Source of the DNA: Halieaceae bacterium
GTDB lineage: Bacteria > Pseudomonadota > Gammaproteobacteria > Pseudomonadales > Halieaceae
Length of the DNA stretch: 19,537 nucleotides
Assembly: GCA_003331685.1 (NCBI GenBank)
Contig: QOPK01000021.1
Location: 1-19,537 of the forward strand
Reading direction: 5' to 3'
The position numbers were made by a program, and so were the translations under genes. The notes beneath the pieces are model-generated. The model saw nothing but the letters and a program-made list of their open reading frames with translations, searched no databases and was not told where the DNA came from. Of the stretch, positions 7,188 to 19,179 are shown one piece after another (position 1 is the first letter of the stretch; every line of letters begins with the position of its first letter).

Positions 7188-8572
7188 CTCATGCCTCCCT
7201 CTCCAGCTTCAGCCAGAGCGATGTCTCCAAAGGACGGCAGGTGATCACGCTGTCCGCCTCCCCAGTTGGTAATGTGAATGTGTCGTGCCAGTGTGGCAGC
7301 GACCAGGAACAGAACGCCCTCACAGGCGAAAACAAGGCCATAGGAAATGGCGGGATCATTAAGCCAGTAGCGGGTGACATCGACTGCCACCGTGCCGAGA
7401 AAACCGCCGAGAGCAAAAGCGATGGCCTGCGCCGCACCCCACAGTCCCATGCGGATGCCTTCCCGTTTTTGTTGTCCTGCGCTGGCCAAGACCATCATGG
7501 CGCCAATTGCCGCCACGGCGAACCCACCGTTAGCGGTGCCCAGCAGGAAGACATTAGCCTCCAATGGCCAGGTCGGACTCGTCAGTCCGCCCCAGCACAG
7601 CAGGAAAAGCGCCACGGCCGAGAGCAGGCAGCCGCCTCTGATCCAGAATCGCAGCAACACCGCGCCTCTCGATTTAAAGAGGAGGGTGGAGATCGCCATC
7701 GCTGCCATGCCGAGCAGCACGCCACCGTGTTGTACCCCTGCGAGCTGAGTCGACTCTCCCGGCGTTCGCCCAAAAACGAGTCCTGCAAAAGGCTCCAGGA
7801 TCAAATCCTGAGCCGAGTAGGCGAGCATCGATACAAAGACAAAGATCGTGAAGACCTTCGCCTGTGGGTCCTGCCAGACCTCGGCCAGCGCTGCCCTGAA
7901 ATCGCCTGTTTCGGGTGGGGGTTCATCAGAGACCGCGGCCGCGTCAGGTTGCGCGTGAGGCTCGATACCGCGGACGACGACCAACGTCACCATGATCGCC
8001 AGAATCGACACGGTGCTGGTTACCGTCATCAGGCGCTCGGGGGAGTAGGGATCCAGAAAGTGCCCGGCGACGCCTGCGGTGACCGCGAAGCCGATGATCA
8101 TCATGAACCACACGAGTGCCGCGGCAGCTGGCTTTCGCTCCGGTGCTACATGCTTGGCGAGCAACGCCAGCAGGGAAGTACCGGTGGCACCGGTTCCTAC
8201 GCCGATAGCAAAAAATCCCAATGCTGAGACAAACATGCCCAGCCAGTATTGGCTGGGGATGAGCGTCGTGCCCAGTGCAGCGAGAACACCGCCCAGACTC
8301 AGAATAAACATGCCGCCGATGATCCAGGGTGTCCGTCGACCGCCCACATCTGAACCATAGCCGATGCGCGGGCGCGCCAGCTGTACGACATGATGAATGG
8401 TGACCAGAAAGCCCGGGATCGTTGCAGCGAGCGCCAATTCGACCACCATGATGCGATTCAGCGTCGACGTGGTCAGCACCACGATCCCGCCCAGAGAGGT
8501 TTGTATCAGGCCCAGTCGAATGATCTGCCACCAGCTGAGTCCGGCTGTGCCTGTGTTCGAGGCGGTGATCAT
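7184..8572 (-). CDS. bch2: PucC-family (BCD) major facilitator protein, Bch2 type
   Basis: A 462-residue protein with about 12 hydrophobic segments, belonging to the PucC/LhaA/Bch2 branch of the major facilitator superfamily. It is thought to carry or assemble bacteriochlorophyll or light-harvesting subunits at the inner membrane. Visible features are the N-terminal WWQIIRLGLIQTSLGGIVVLTTSTLNR stretch, the RPRIGYGSDVGGRRTPWI loop after the second segment (typical of PucC proteins), a charged central loop (about residues 205-235), and GNGGFAVAAIG-like glycine-rich helices in the C-half. The symbol is chosen from position: it sits between bchG and bchP exactly like orf428/bch2 of Rhodobacter. 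Sequence alone cannot separate it from pucC or lhaA. It overlaps bchG by four bases (ATGA) and bchP by four bases. Confidence 0.88.
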   Translation of the reverse strand: MITASNTGTAGLSWWQIIRLGLIQTSLGGIVVLTTSTLNRIMVVELALAATIPGFLVTIHHVVQLARPRIGYGSDVGGRRTPWIIGGMFILSLGGVLAALGTTLIPSQYWLGMFVSALGFFAIGVGTGATGTSLLALLAKHVAPERKPAAAALVWFMMIIGFAVTAGVAGHFLDPYSPERLMTVTSTVSILAIMVTLVVVRGIEPHAQPDAAAVSDEPPPETGDFRAALAEVWQDPQAKVFTIFVFVSMLAYSAQDLILEPFAGLVFGRTPGESTQLAGVQHGGVLLGMAAMAISTLLFKSRGAVLLRFWIRGGCLLSAVALFLLCWGGLTSPTWPLEANVFLLGTANGGFAVAAIGAMMVLASAGQQKREGIRMGLWGAAQAIAFALGGFLGTVAVDVTRYWLNDPAISYGLVFACEGVLFLVAATLARHIHITNWGGGQRDHLPSFGDIALAEAGEGGMR

Positions 8573-9477
8573 GTGAACCAGCCTCCGAGGCCTAGGGCGG
8601 CGCTCATCATCCCAAGCACATACAGTGATACGCCGGTCGCGTTGTACCAGGGGGCCAGTTGCTTGGGGTCAGATAGAAGGCGCTTCATGGCCAGGCACTG
8701 AGCCACCACCACAGCGGTGACCGCGGCGGCGTAGGGCGCGAGTTGCCAATACAGTAACAGGGCAATGACCACCAGCTGTGGTAGCAGCATGAATATGCAG
8801 GCGACTTTGGCCGCCCGCTCGCGGCCCAGTTGAGCGGGGAGCGAGCGAATGCCCATCTGCAGATCGCCCTCGACACTTTTGAAGTCATTGAGAGTCATGA
8901 TGCCGTGCGCCCCAGCGCTGTAGAGCAGGGCGATGATCAAGATCGGTGCAGGTGGCAGATCGCCGCCCAGCACAATTGCTGCACCGGTAACCCAGGCTAG
9001 CCCCTCGTAGCTAAGCGCCACGGCACTGTTGCCCCACCAACCATTCAATTTGAGTCTCAGCGGCGGGGCGCTGTACGCCCAGGCCAACAGCAAGCCGATA
9101 AAGGTGGCCGCGGCGACCCAGGGGCCGAGCATGAGCGCCCAGCTTTGTGCCAGCAGTGTCCAGGCCATGGCGAACCAGAGCGCCGCATTACCTGGCACCC
9201 GCCCCGAGGGAATGGGGCGATGGGGTTCGTTGAGTGCATCGACGTCTCGGTCATACCAGTCATTGACCACCTGACTTGCGCCACACACCAGCGGGCCGGT
9301 CAGTGCGATGCCAGCGAGGAGTGACCAACCACTGATTCCCGTGCCAGGGCCGGCGGAAACCCACCCGCACAGGAATGCCCACATGGGAGGAAACCACGTG
9401 ATGGGTTTGAGGAGTTCAAGCAGTGCGCCCGGTGACGCCCTGCCAACTGCTACGTTGACCGGGGCAGACTGATCCAT
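8569..9477 (-). CDS. bchG: Bacteriochlorophyll synthase (bacteriochlorophyllide geranylgeranyltransferase)
   Basis: Esterifies bacteriochlorophyllide a with geranylgeranyl diphosphate in the membrane. The 302-residue protein belongs to the UbiA prenyltransferase superfamily. It has the first Asp-rich motif NDWYDRDVD (72-80) followed by ALNEPHRPIPSGRV, and the second motif NDFKSVEGD (197-205) followed by LQMGIRSLP, both as in BchG/ChlG. About eight or nine hydrophobic segments are visible and the length is normal. The ATG at 9477 has only a weak GGTGG upstream. It lies 80 bp after the ppsR stop, and that gap carries two PpsR-like palindromes. This implies it can be transcribed from its own regulated promoter as well as from ppsR. 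It is the first gene of the tightly packed bchG-bch2-bchP-small-protein run. Confidence 0.94.
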   Translation of the reverse strand: MDQSAPVNVAVGRASPGALLELLKPITWFPPMWAFLCGWVSAGPGTGISGWSLLAGIALTGPLVCGASQVVNDWYDRDVDALNEPHRPIPSGRVPGNAALWFAMAWTLLAQSWALMLGPWVAAATFIGLLLAWAYSAPPLRLKLNGWWGNSAVALSYEGLAWVTGAAIVLGGDLPPAPILIIALLYSAGAHGIMTLNDFKSVEGDLQMGIRSLPAQLGRERAAKVACIFMLLPQLVVIALLLYWQLAPYAAAVTAVVVAQCLAMKRLLSDPKQLAPWYNATGVSLYVLGMMSAALGLGGWFT

Positions 9478-9506
9478 GGCGCCATGTTGGCCACCAGGCA
9501 GAGGGT

Positions 9507-9524
9507 TGTCAATTTTAATTTACA
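9507..9524. promoter_or_regulatory. PpsR/CrtJ-type operator TGT-N12-ACA before bchG
   Basis: TGTCAATTTTAATTTACA is an exact TGT-N12-ACA palindrome, the known PpsR/CrtJ recognition pattern, in the 80-bp gap between ppsR and bchG. Its minus-strand reading contains TTGACA, so it may also overlap a -35 element for bchG, although no good -10 follows at 16-18 bp. A second, near-consensus copy lies seven bases away. Confidence 0.72.
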
Positions 9525-9531
9525 GATATGC

Positions 9532-9548
9532 TGTCAGTTATGAGTACA
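9532..9548. promoter_or_regulatory. Second PpsR-like half-site pair, TGT-N11-ACA
   Basis: TGTCAGTTATGAGTACA has the same TGTCA start and ACA end as the neighbouring operator, but the spacer is 11 instead of 12. It sits seven bases from the first site. CrtJ is known to bind tandem palindromes about 8 bp apart cooperatively (for example at bchC of Rhodobacter capsulatus), so this could be the weaker partner of a cooperative pair. The one-base-short spacer makes it uncertain. Confidence 0.42.
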
Positions 9549-9557
9549 GCGCCGTTT

Positions 9558-11003
9558 TTAGTCGACTGTGTCCTCAGAATCGCCGATATCGAATCGACGC
9601 AGCTTGGTATAGAGGCTTTGACGGCTGAGGCCCAGCAGTTCAGCCGCTGCCGCCCGATTGTCCTGAGTCAGTTTGAGTGCCGCTTCAATGCACAGCGCTT
9701 CAATCACATCGGTGGATTCCCGCACAAGTTGTTTGAGGGGCAGTCGCCCGACGCGTCCTGTGATCTGCTCGATCGACCTGGGTAAGTGCACCTCGGTACT
9801 CTCTTCGGTTCCGACACGGCGGCTTACATCCCGGATAAACATCAGAATCAGAGGTCTTCCGGAGTGCTCTGTCTGTACTGCGGAGAGTTCAATATCTAAT
9901 CGTGTGCCTACCTCGGTCCGCAAGACGGAGCTGAATAGCTGCAGGGGCCTATCTGGGTGGATGTTGCTGAGTAACACGTCTAAATCGACGATGGAACGGC
10001 CCAGCCAGCGGTCCGCCCGGCGTCCCATCGCTTGTTCGGCATCTTGGATGCACGCCATTTCGAGGTAAGCGGAATTAGCAGCAATAACCGCACCGTTTTG
10101 GTCGGTAATCAATATGCCGTCGGGTGAAGCCTCAAAGCTGTCTCCACCCAACCCCAGTTCAGATTGATTTTCGGATATCGACGCAATACGAATTAAAAGT
10201 CGGGTTTCGTTGCCTTGTCTGAGACAGGTCACGCCGATAGAGAGAGTATCGCCGTCAGAGGTGGTAGCCTGCCCCTGCACAATGGCAGTGGTGCTGCGGG
10301 CTTCCCTTTGCAGCTCCGTTAATGCTCGAGCGCTGTCGTTGTCGAGACCCACAGGGAACACGCGGCCCACCAGTGCGCCTTCTTCAAGGTTGAGCAGGCT
10401 GGCCGCCGCGCTGTTCGCTTCAAGCACTCTTCCAGAGAGATCGTCTACGACCAGAAAGCCCTCAGTGACCATTTCTAGCATGCGCCGATAACGCGCTTCC
10501 AGACGGCGATTGTTCCAGTAATCCTGCTCCAAGGTGCGCTGCGCGTTCACCAGTTGTTGCCGCAGGCTGGTCTCCCCTCTGAGGTCCACACAGGCGAGCT
10601 GAGTCGAATTGTCGTCAGTATTGGCACACAGCCAACAGGTGACGGGCACAGGCTCTTCCTCCGGCGCCGCCACTAGTGCCGCATCCATCCGATGCGCGAT
10701 GCCAGGTTCTTTCTGCACTGCGCTCAGCGCGTCTGCTGCAATCCCTTTGTCTGATTCTCGTACCAGCTCCATCAAGGGTTGCCCAATCATGGCGTCGCGA
10801 GGCAGGTGACGAAGCAAACCACTGTTCGCATCAACCGCTTGTACGCCCCCAGTTTCGTTTAGTGTCAGGCGCAGGTCGGCGAGGTTGGCGAGCAATACCT
10901 CCAGATGCTGTTGATTGGAACTTGACACTTTTCGGGCCTCTGGTTCGCCGAGGTGTCTCACTAGGTTGACACCTTGGGTCTTGATTGGTGGAGTCTCGCA
11001 CAC
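9558..11003 (-). CDS. ppsR: PpsR/CrtJ transcriptional repressor of photosynthesis genes (start uncertain)
   Basis: Redox- and light-responsive repressor of pigment and light-harvesting genes. The 481-residue form has an N-terminal PAS-like domain (about 35-150), a long helical Q-linker (about 150-180, RQQLVNAQRTLEQDYWNNRRLEARYRRM split across it), PAS1 (about 180-275, EGFLVVDDLSGRVLEANSAA), PAS2 (about 285-395, SPDGILITDQNGAVIAANSAY) and a Fis-type helix-turn-helix (about 435-470, NRAAAAELLGLSRQSLYTKL). Cys260 and Cys438 lie where CrtJ/PpsR carry their two redox cysteines. Cys438 is just before the HTH. The outermost start is GTG 11003, without a ribosome binding site. GTG 10928 (Val26), with GAGG eight bases upstream, is a good alternative and would place a PpsR operator upstream of the gene instead of inside it. 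It is divergent from bchF. No aerR/ppaA antirepressor gene is next to it. Confidence 0.92.
   Translation of the reverse strand: MCETPPIKTQGVNLVRHLGEPEARKVSSSNQQHLEVLLANLADLRLTLNETGGVQAVDANSGLLRHLPRDAMIGQPLMELVRESDKGIAADALSAVQKEPGIAHRMDAALVAAPEEEPVPVTCWLCANTDDNSTQLACVDLRGETSLRQQLVNAQRTLEQDYWNNRRLEARYRRMLEMVTEGFLVVDDLSGRVLEANSAAASLLNLEEGALVGRVFPVGLDNDSARALTELQREARSTTAIVQGQATTSDGDTLSIGVTCLRQGNETRLLIRIASISENQSELGLGGDSFEASPDGILITDQNGAVIAANSAYLEMACIQDAEQAMGRRADRWLGRSIVDLDVLLSNIHPDRPLQLFSSVLRTEVGTRLDIELSAVQTEHSGRPLILMFIRDVSRRVGTEESTEVHLPRSIEQITGRVGRLPLKQLVRESTDVIEALCIEAALKLTQDNRAAAAELLGLSRQSLYTKLRRFDIGDSEDTVD
10954..10971. promoter_or_regulatory. PpsR/CrtJ-type operator at the ppsR start
   Basis: TGTCTCACTAGGTTGACA is an exact TGT-N12-ACA palindrome (minus strand TGTCAACCTAGTGAGACA). 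It falls within codons 11-17 if ppsR starts at GTG 11003, or 26 bp upstream if ppsR starts at GTG 10928. Either way it is well placed for autorepression of ppsR. It shares the TGTCAA half with the operators at 9507 and 11090. Confidence 0.62.
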
Positions 11004-11066
11004 CTATTGCGTCAAAAACACCCCCTGAAAGCGTGGTTTAGCCCCTGCAAATCCGGCGTCTAAGTG

Positions 11067-11095
11067 TCTAAATAGCTTCAATTTAAATTTGTAAA
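11067..11095 (-). promoter_or_regulatory. Weak candidate ppsR promoter
   Basis: On the minus strand TTTACA (11095-11090) and TTTAGA (11072-11067) are 17 bp apart. The -35-like hexamer is part of the shared PpsR operator at 11090-11107, so one operator could cover both divergent promoters. The -10 matches consensus at only three of six positions, so this is a weak call. It would leave a 5' leader of 60 or about 135 nt depending on the start codon. Confidence 0.22.
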
Positions 11096-11107
11096 AAAGG
11101 TTTGACA
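11090..11107. promoter_or_regulatory. PpsR/CrtJ-type operator overlapping the bchF -35
   Basis: TGTAAAAAAGGTTTGACA is an exact TGT-N12-ACA palindrome in the ppsR-bchF divergent region. Its right arm TTTGACA contains the whole -35 hexamer of the bchF promoter (11102-11107), so a bound repressor would block RNA polymerase. The minus-strand reading TGTCAAACCTTTTTTACA resembles the operator before bchG. Confidence 0.75.
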
Positions 11108-11130
11108 CTCACCGGGTGTAACTCTACTCT
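11102..11130 (+). promoter_or_regulatory. Sigma-70 type promoter of the bchFNBHLM operon
   Basis: A perfect -35 TTGACA (11102-11107) is followed after 17 bp by TACTCT (11125-11130), a modest -10. An A/T-rich stretch (11080-11099, including the palindrome AATTTAAATT at 11080-11089) lies just upstream and could act as an UP element. Transcription would start near 11137, leaving a leader of about 40 nt before the bchF ATG at 11178. The -35 is inside a PpsR operator. Confidence 0.62.
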
Positions 11131-11177
11131 GATTCAAACAATAGGTGTCGTGGTGCCTGCTACGACTGGAGGTTTGT

Positions 11178-11714
11178 ATGGGCGCGGATCAGCCGGTGGT
11201 CAATCGGCATAAGCAGACGTTATACACTCCTGCGCAGAGAGCACGTCGCGACGCGACGGCCTGGACTCTGGTGCAGGGTATTCTGGCGCCGCTTCAATTT
11301 TTGGCTTTTGCTATCAGCCTTTGTCTTGTCATTAACTTTCTCCTCAACGATGTCGGCTTTGCTGTGGCGACGATCTCGGTTGTCATTAAGACCTGGTTGC
11401 TATACGCCATCATGGTGACCGGCGCGATCTGGGAAAAAGTGGTTTTTGATCGTTACCTGTTTGCACCCACATTCTTCTGGGAAGACGTGGTCAGCATGGT
11501 GGTTATGGCGCTGCATACCGCTTACGTCATCATGTGGTTGGCAGGTTGGGGAACGCCCACCGAGCAAATGTGGCTGGCACTCGCCGCTTACGCCAGTTAT
11601 GTCGTAAACGCATTGCAATTTCTGCTGAAGTTTCAGGCTGCGAAACAGACCTCTACTGCTCATCTAAGCGCATCGGCGACGGTGATGGGTGCACACGGGG
11701 CGCTGGAATCGTGA
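11178..11714 (+). CDS. bchF: 3-vinyl bacteriochlorophyllide hydratase
   Basis: Adds water to the 3-vinyl group of the chlorin/bacteriochlorin ring to give the 3-hydroxyethyl group on the way to bacteriochlorophyll a. The 178-residue membrane protein has the family pattern YTPAQRARRDATAWTLVQGI near the N-terminus, then hydrophobic segments, TGAIWEKVVFDRYLFAPTFFWEDVVSMVVMALHTAY in the middle and a final span near YASYVVNALQF. The ATG at 11178 is chosen because GGAGG (11168-11172) lies five bases upstream. An in-frame GTG at 11145 would add 11 residues but has no ribosome binding site. The family is usually 160-170 residues, and the extra length here is a C-terminal tail (AKQTSTAHLSASATVMGAHG). 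It is the first gene of the bchFNBHLM operon, overlapping bchN by four bases (GTGA). Confidence 0.94.
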   Translation: MGADQPVVNRHKQTLYTPAQRARRDATAWTLVQGILAPLQFLAFAISLCLVINFLLNDVGFAVATISVVIKTWLLYAIMVTGAIWEKVVFDRYLFAPTFFWEDVVSMVVMALHTAYVIMWLAGWGTPTEQMWLALAAYASYVVNALQFLLKFQAAKQTSTAHLSASATVMGAHGALES

Positions 11715-12997
11715 GTCAGGTGATTGCTCGAGCCGACCCTCAGGCGCTGCCGGAGGTGAGAGCTGAGCGGGGTGAGCGAGCCGTCTTCTGCGGTTTGACC
11801 TCTATCATTTGGCTGCATCGGCGAATTCAGGATGCATTTTTCCTCGTTGTGGGATCTCGCACTTGCGCGCACCTGCTCCAGTCAGCCGCTGGCGTCATGA
11901 TTTTCGCAGAGCCCCGTTTCGCAACAGCGATTCTAGGTGAGCGCGATCTGGCGGGTATGGCTGATTGCCATGAAGAGCTTGATCGTGTGGTCTCCGAGTT
12001 GTTAGCGCGTCGGCCCGACATCCGACGACTATTTCTGGTGGGCTCCTGCCCGTCGGAAGTCATCAAGCTAGATCTCGCCAACGCTGCCGCACGCTTGCAA
12101 GGGGTGCACGAAAACCGACTCAGAATTTCAGCCTTCAGTGGCTCAGGGATCGAGACCACCTTTACACAAGGCGAGGACCAGTGTCTCGCAAGCATGGTGC
12201 CCGATTTGCCGGTGGCGCCCGAGGGTAGTCAGCGCCTGATGGTGGTAGGCACACTCGCCGACATCATTGAGGAGCAGTTTCGGCGGCATTTCGCACAGGT
12301 CGGAATTACCGACGTGGACTTTTTCCCGGCAGCACGTGCGGACGATTTGCCGCCGGTTGGCCCCGGCACTCGCGTGTTGCTGGCTCAGCCCTACCTGAGT
12401 GATACCGTTTCGGCATTGTGCAAGCGGGGTGCGAAGTTAGTGTCGGCAACCTATCCGCTCGGCGTTGAGGGCACTCTCGCTTGGTTTCAGGCAGCCGCTG
12501 CCGAGTGGGGCGTTGGCGCGGAGTCCGTCAAGGAGTCCCTCGCAATCCCGATCGCCCGCGCTCAGAAATCGCTCGCCAAAGCTCGGGAATCACTTCAGGA
12601 CCGCACCATTCATTTCCTTCCCGACTCACAGCTGGAATTGCCCCTCGCACGGTTTCTGCGGGACGAGTGTGGGATGTCACTGATGGAGGTCGCGACGCCT
12701 TACCTAGATCAGACTTTGATGGCTGAGGAGATGTTGCGATTGGGTCCCGGTGTTTCACTGGTTGAGGGTTCAGACCTCGATTCTGCGCTCGCTCGTGTCA
12801 GACACAATCGTCCTGATCTGACGGTCTGCGGGATGGGCATTGCGAACCCGCTAGAGGCTGAGGGTCTCCGCACCAAATGGTCTATTGAACTCATCTTCAC
12901 GCCGATCCAGGGCTTTGATCAAGTGGCCGACCTCGCAGGTCTGTTCGCCAGACCACTGCTGAGAGAGCGCCAGTTGGAGGTCGGCTCATGGAGCTGA
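11711..12997 (+). CDS. bchN: Dark-operative protochlorophyllide reductase, subunit N
   Basis: Together with BchB forms the NifDK-like catalytic part of DPOR, which reduces the D ring of protochlorophyllide without light using electrons from BchL. The 428-residue protein has [45 protein letters not shown] at its N-terminus. Cys27, Cys52 and Cys113 (GSCPSEV) correspond to the three cysteines that hold the [4Fe-4S] NB-cluster in Rhodobacter capsulatus BchN. The open frame extends upstream to an ATG inside bchF, but the GTG at 11711, overlapping the bchF stop (GTGA), gives the expected N-terminus and family length (about 424). No strong Shine-Dalgarno sequence is present, so coupling to bchF translation is likely. 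It overlaps bchB by 10 bases. Confidence 0.95.
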   Translation: MSQVIARADPQALPEVRAERGERAVFCGLTSIIWLHRRIQDAFFLVVGSRTCAHLLQSAAGVMIFAEPRFATAILGERDLAGMADCHEELDRVVSELLARRPDIRRLFLVGSCPSEVIKLDLANAAARLQGVHENRLRISAFSGSGIETTFTQGEDQCLASMVPDLPVAPEGSQRLMVVGTLADIIEEQFRRHFAQVGITDVDFFPAARADDLPPVGPGTRVLLAQPYLSDTVSALCKRGAKLVSATYPLGVEGTLAWFQAAAAEWGVGAESVKESLAIPIARAQKSLAKARESLQDRTIHFLPDSQLELPLARFLRDECGMSLMEVATPYLDQTLMAEEMLRLGPGVSLVEGSDLDSALARVRHNRPDLTVCGMGIANPLEAEGLRTKWSIELIFTPIQGFDQVADLAGLFARPLLRERQLEVGSWS

Positions 12998-14521
12998 CGC
13001 TTTGGACCTATGAGGGGCCGCCTCACGTCGGAGCGATTCGCATCGCTGCCTCCATGCGCGATGTGCATCTGGTCCTGCATGCGCCTCAGGGCGATACCTA
13101 CGCTGACCTATTGTTCACGATGATTGAGCGAGAGAACCGCCGGCCGCCGGTGACCTGGACGACCTTTCAGGCGCGGGACCTCGGTAGCTCCACTGCAGAG
13201 ATGGTCATTGAGACACTCAAGGGCGCATGTGAGCGCTACCAACCTCAGGTGCTGCTGGTGGCTGAATCTTGCACCGGAGAATTAATCCAAGATCAACCGG
13301 GCGCACTCGCCAAGGGTGCTGGCCTCAGTGCGCCGGTTATTTCCATCGAGATGGCAGCGTATACCCGCAAAGAAAACTGGGGTGCGAGCGAGACTTTTTA
13401 TCAGCTGGTCAGGGGGTTGCTGGCCGGGCGGGTACCTAAGCCCGGAGAAGAGCGTCCGGCGAGACCCGACGATCAGCCGCCTTCTGTGAACTTGATTGGT
13501 CCCACTAAGCTGGGCTTTCGCTGTCGTGACGATGTTACCGAGATTCGACGGCTGTTGGAGAGCATGGGCGTGAAGGTGAACGTGGTCGCGCCACTCGATG
13601 CGACTCCCCATGATCTGCTGAGGATCCCCGAGGCAGATGCCAACGTGAATTTGGCGCCAGAGGTGGGAGAGCTGACCTGCGATTGGCTCAAGCGGCAATT
13701 CAAACAGCCGACGATTTCCACAGTGCCGCTGGGTTGGGGCGCCACCCGCGACTTCATCGCCGAAGTAATTGACACGTTAGCGCTGGATATTGACCCCGAC
13801 ACGGTGGGCGAGAGTCGCCTGCCCTGGTACAGCCGCTCGGTGGACTCGACTTATCTGACCGGCAAGCGAGTTTTCATATTTGCCGATGGCACCCATGCGC
13901 TGGCAGCCGCGCGAATGGCGCGGGACGAAATGGGTTTTGAGGTGGTCGGTTTGGGCACCTACAGCCGAGAGCGCGCCCGCGATGTCCGGGCCCTCGCAAC
14001 TGGGTATGGGCTCGAGGCTCTCATCACCGATGATTATCTCGCCGTCGAGCGGGCGGTCACCGAACTTCAGCCCGAGCTGGTTTTGGGTACTCAGATGGAG
14101 CGCCACATTGCCAAGCGTTTAGGCATCCCTTGTGCAGTGATTTCGACCCCGGCGCATGTCCAGGACTACCCCGCGCGCTATTCGCCGCAAATGGGTTTCG
14201 AGGGCAGCAACGTTATTTTCGATACCTGGGTTCATCCGCTGATCATGGGTCTGGAGGAGCATTTACTCACCATGTTCCGCGACGATTTTGAGTTCAATGA
14301 CGATGCAGTGCCGTCACACCTCGGTGGTGAAGGGGGTGGCGCCCAGCAACCTGAGAATGTGACACCCATGATGCCCGCCGAGCCCGATGCGGTCGCATGG
14401 GCGGTCTCCGCCGAAAAAGAATTGAGAAAGATCCCTTTCTTTGTCCGCGGCAAGGCGCGCAGAAACACCGAGCATTTTGCGATGGAGCAAGGCCTCTCCG
14501 TGATTGATGTCGAGACGCTGT

Positions 14522-14550
<29 letters not shown>
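12988..14550 (+). CDS. bchB: Dark-operative protochlorophyllide reductase, subunit B
   Basis: Second catalytic subunit of DPOR. The 520 residues match the usual length (about 525). Asp36 ([10 protein letters not shown]) is the unusual fourth ligand of the NB-cluster known from Rhodobacter capsulatus. [13 protein letters not shown] around Asp286 is probably the segment carrying the catalytic Asp (position 274 in R. capsulatus), which acts across the dimer; that alignment is from memory. [20 protein letters not shown] (91-110) and a nitrogenase-like C-half ([20 protein letters not shown]) are also seen. The C-terminus, [38 protein letters not shown], is the light-independent-reductase tail domain. 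The ATG overlaps the bchN stop by 10 bases, with GGAGG seven bases upstream inside bchN. Confidence 0.95.

Positions 14551-19178
<4,628 letters not shown>

Positions 19179-19179
<1 letters not shown>

Noticed and set aside
10909..10927. TGT-N13-ACA near the ppsR start
   Set aside because: The spacer is 13, outside the accepted pattern, and there is no second feature to support it.
11105..11119. ACAC-N7-GTGT dyad downstream of the bchF -35
   Set aside because: It looks palindromic but the arms do not fit the PpsR (TGT-N12-ACA) or FNR (TTGAT-N4-ATCAA) patterns, so no regulator can be named.
11145..11177. N-terminal extension of bchF from GTG 11145
   Set aside because: The ATG at 11178 has a strong GGAGG five bases upstream and gives the expected N-terminus. 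The extension lies in the probable 5' leader.
11534..11710. Upstream extension of the bchN frame to an ATG inside bchF
   Set aside because: These 59 residues are the out-of-frame reading of bchF. Family length and the GTGA overlap support GTG 11711.
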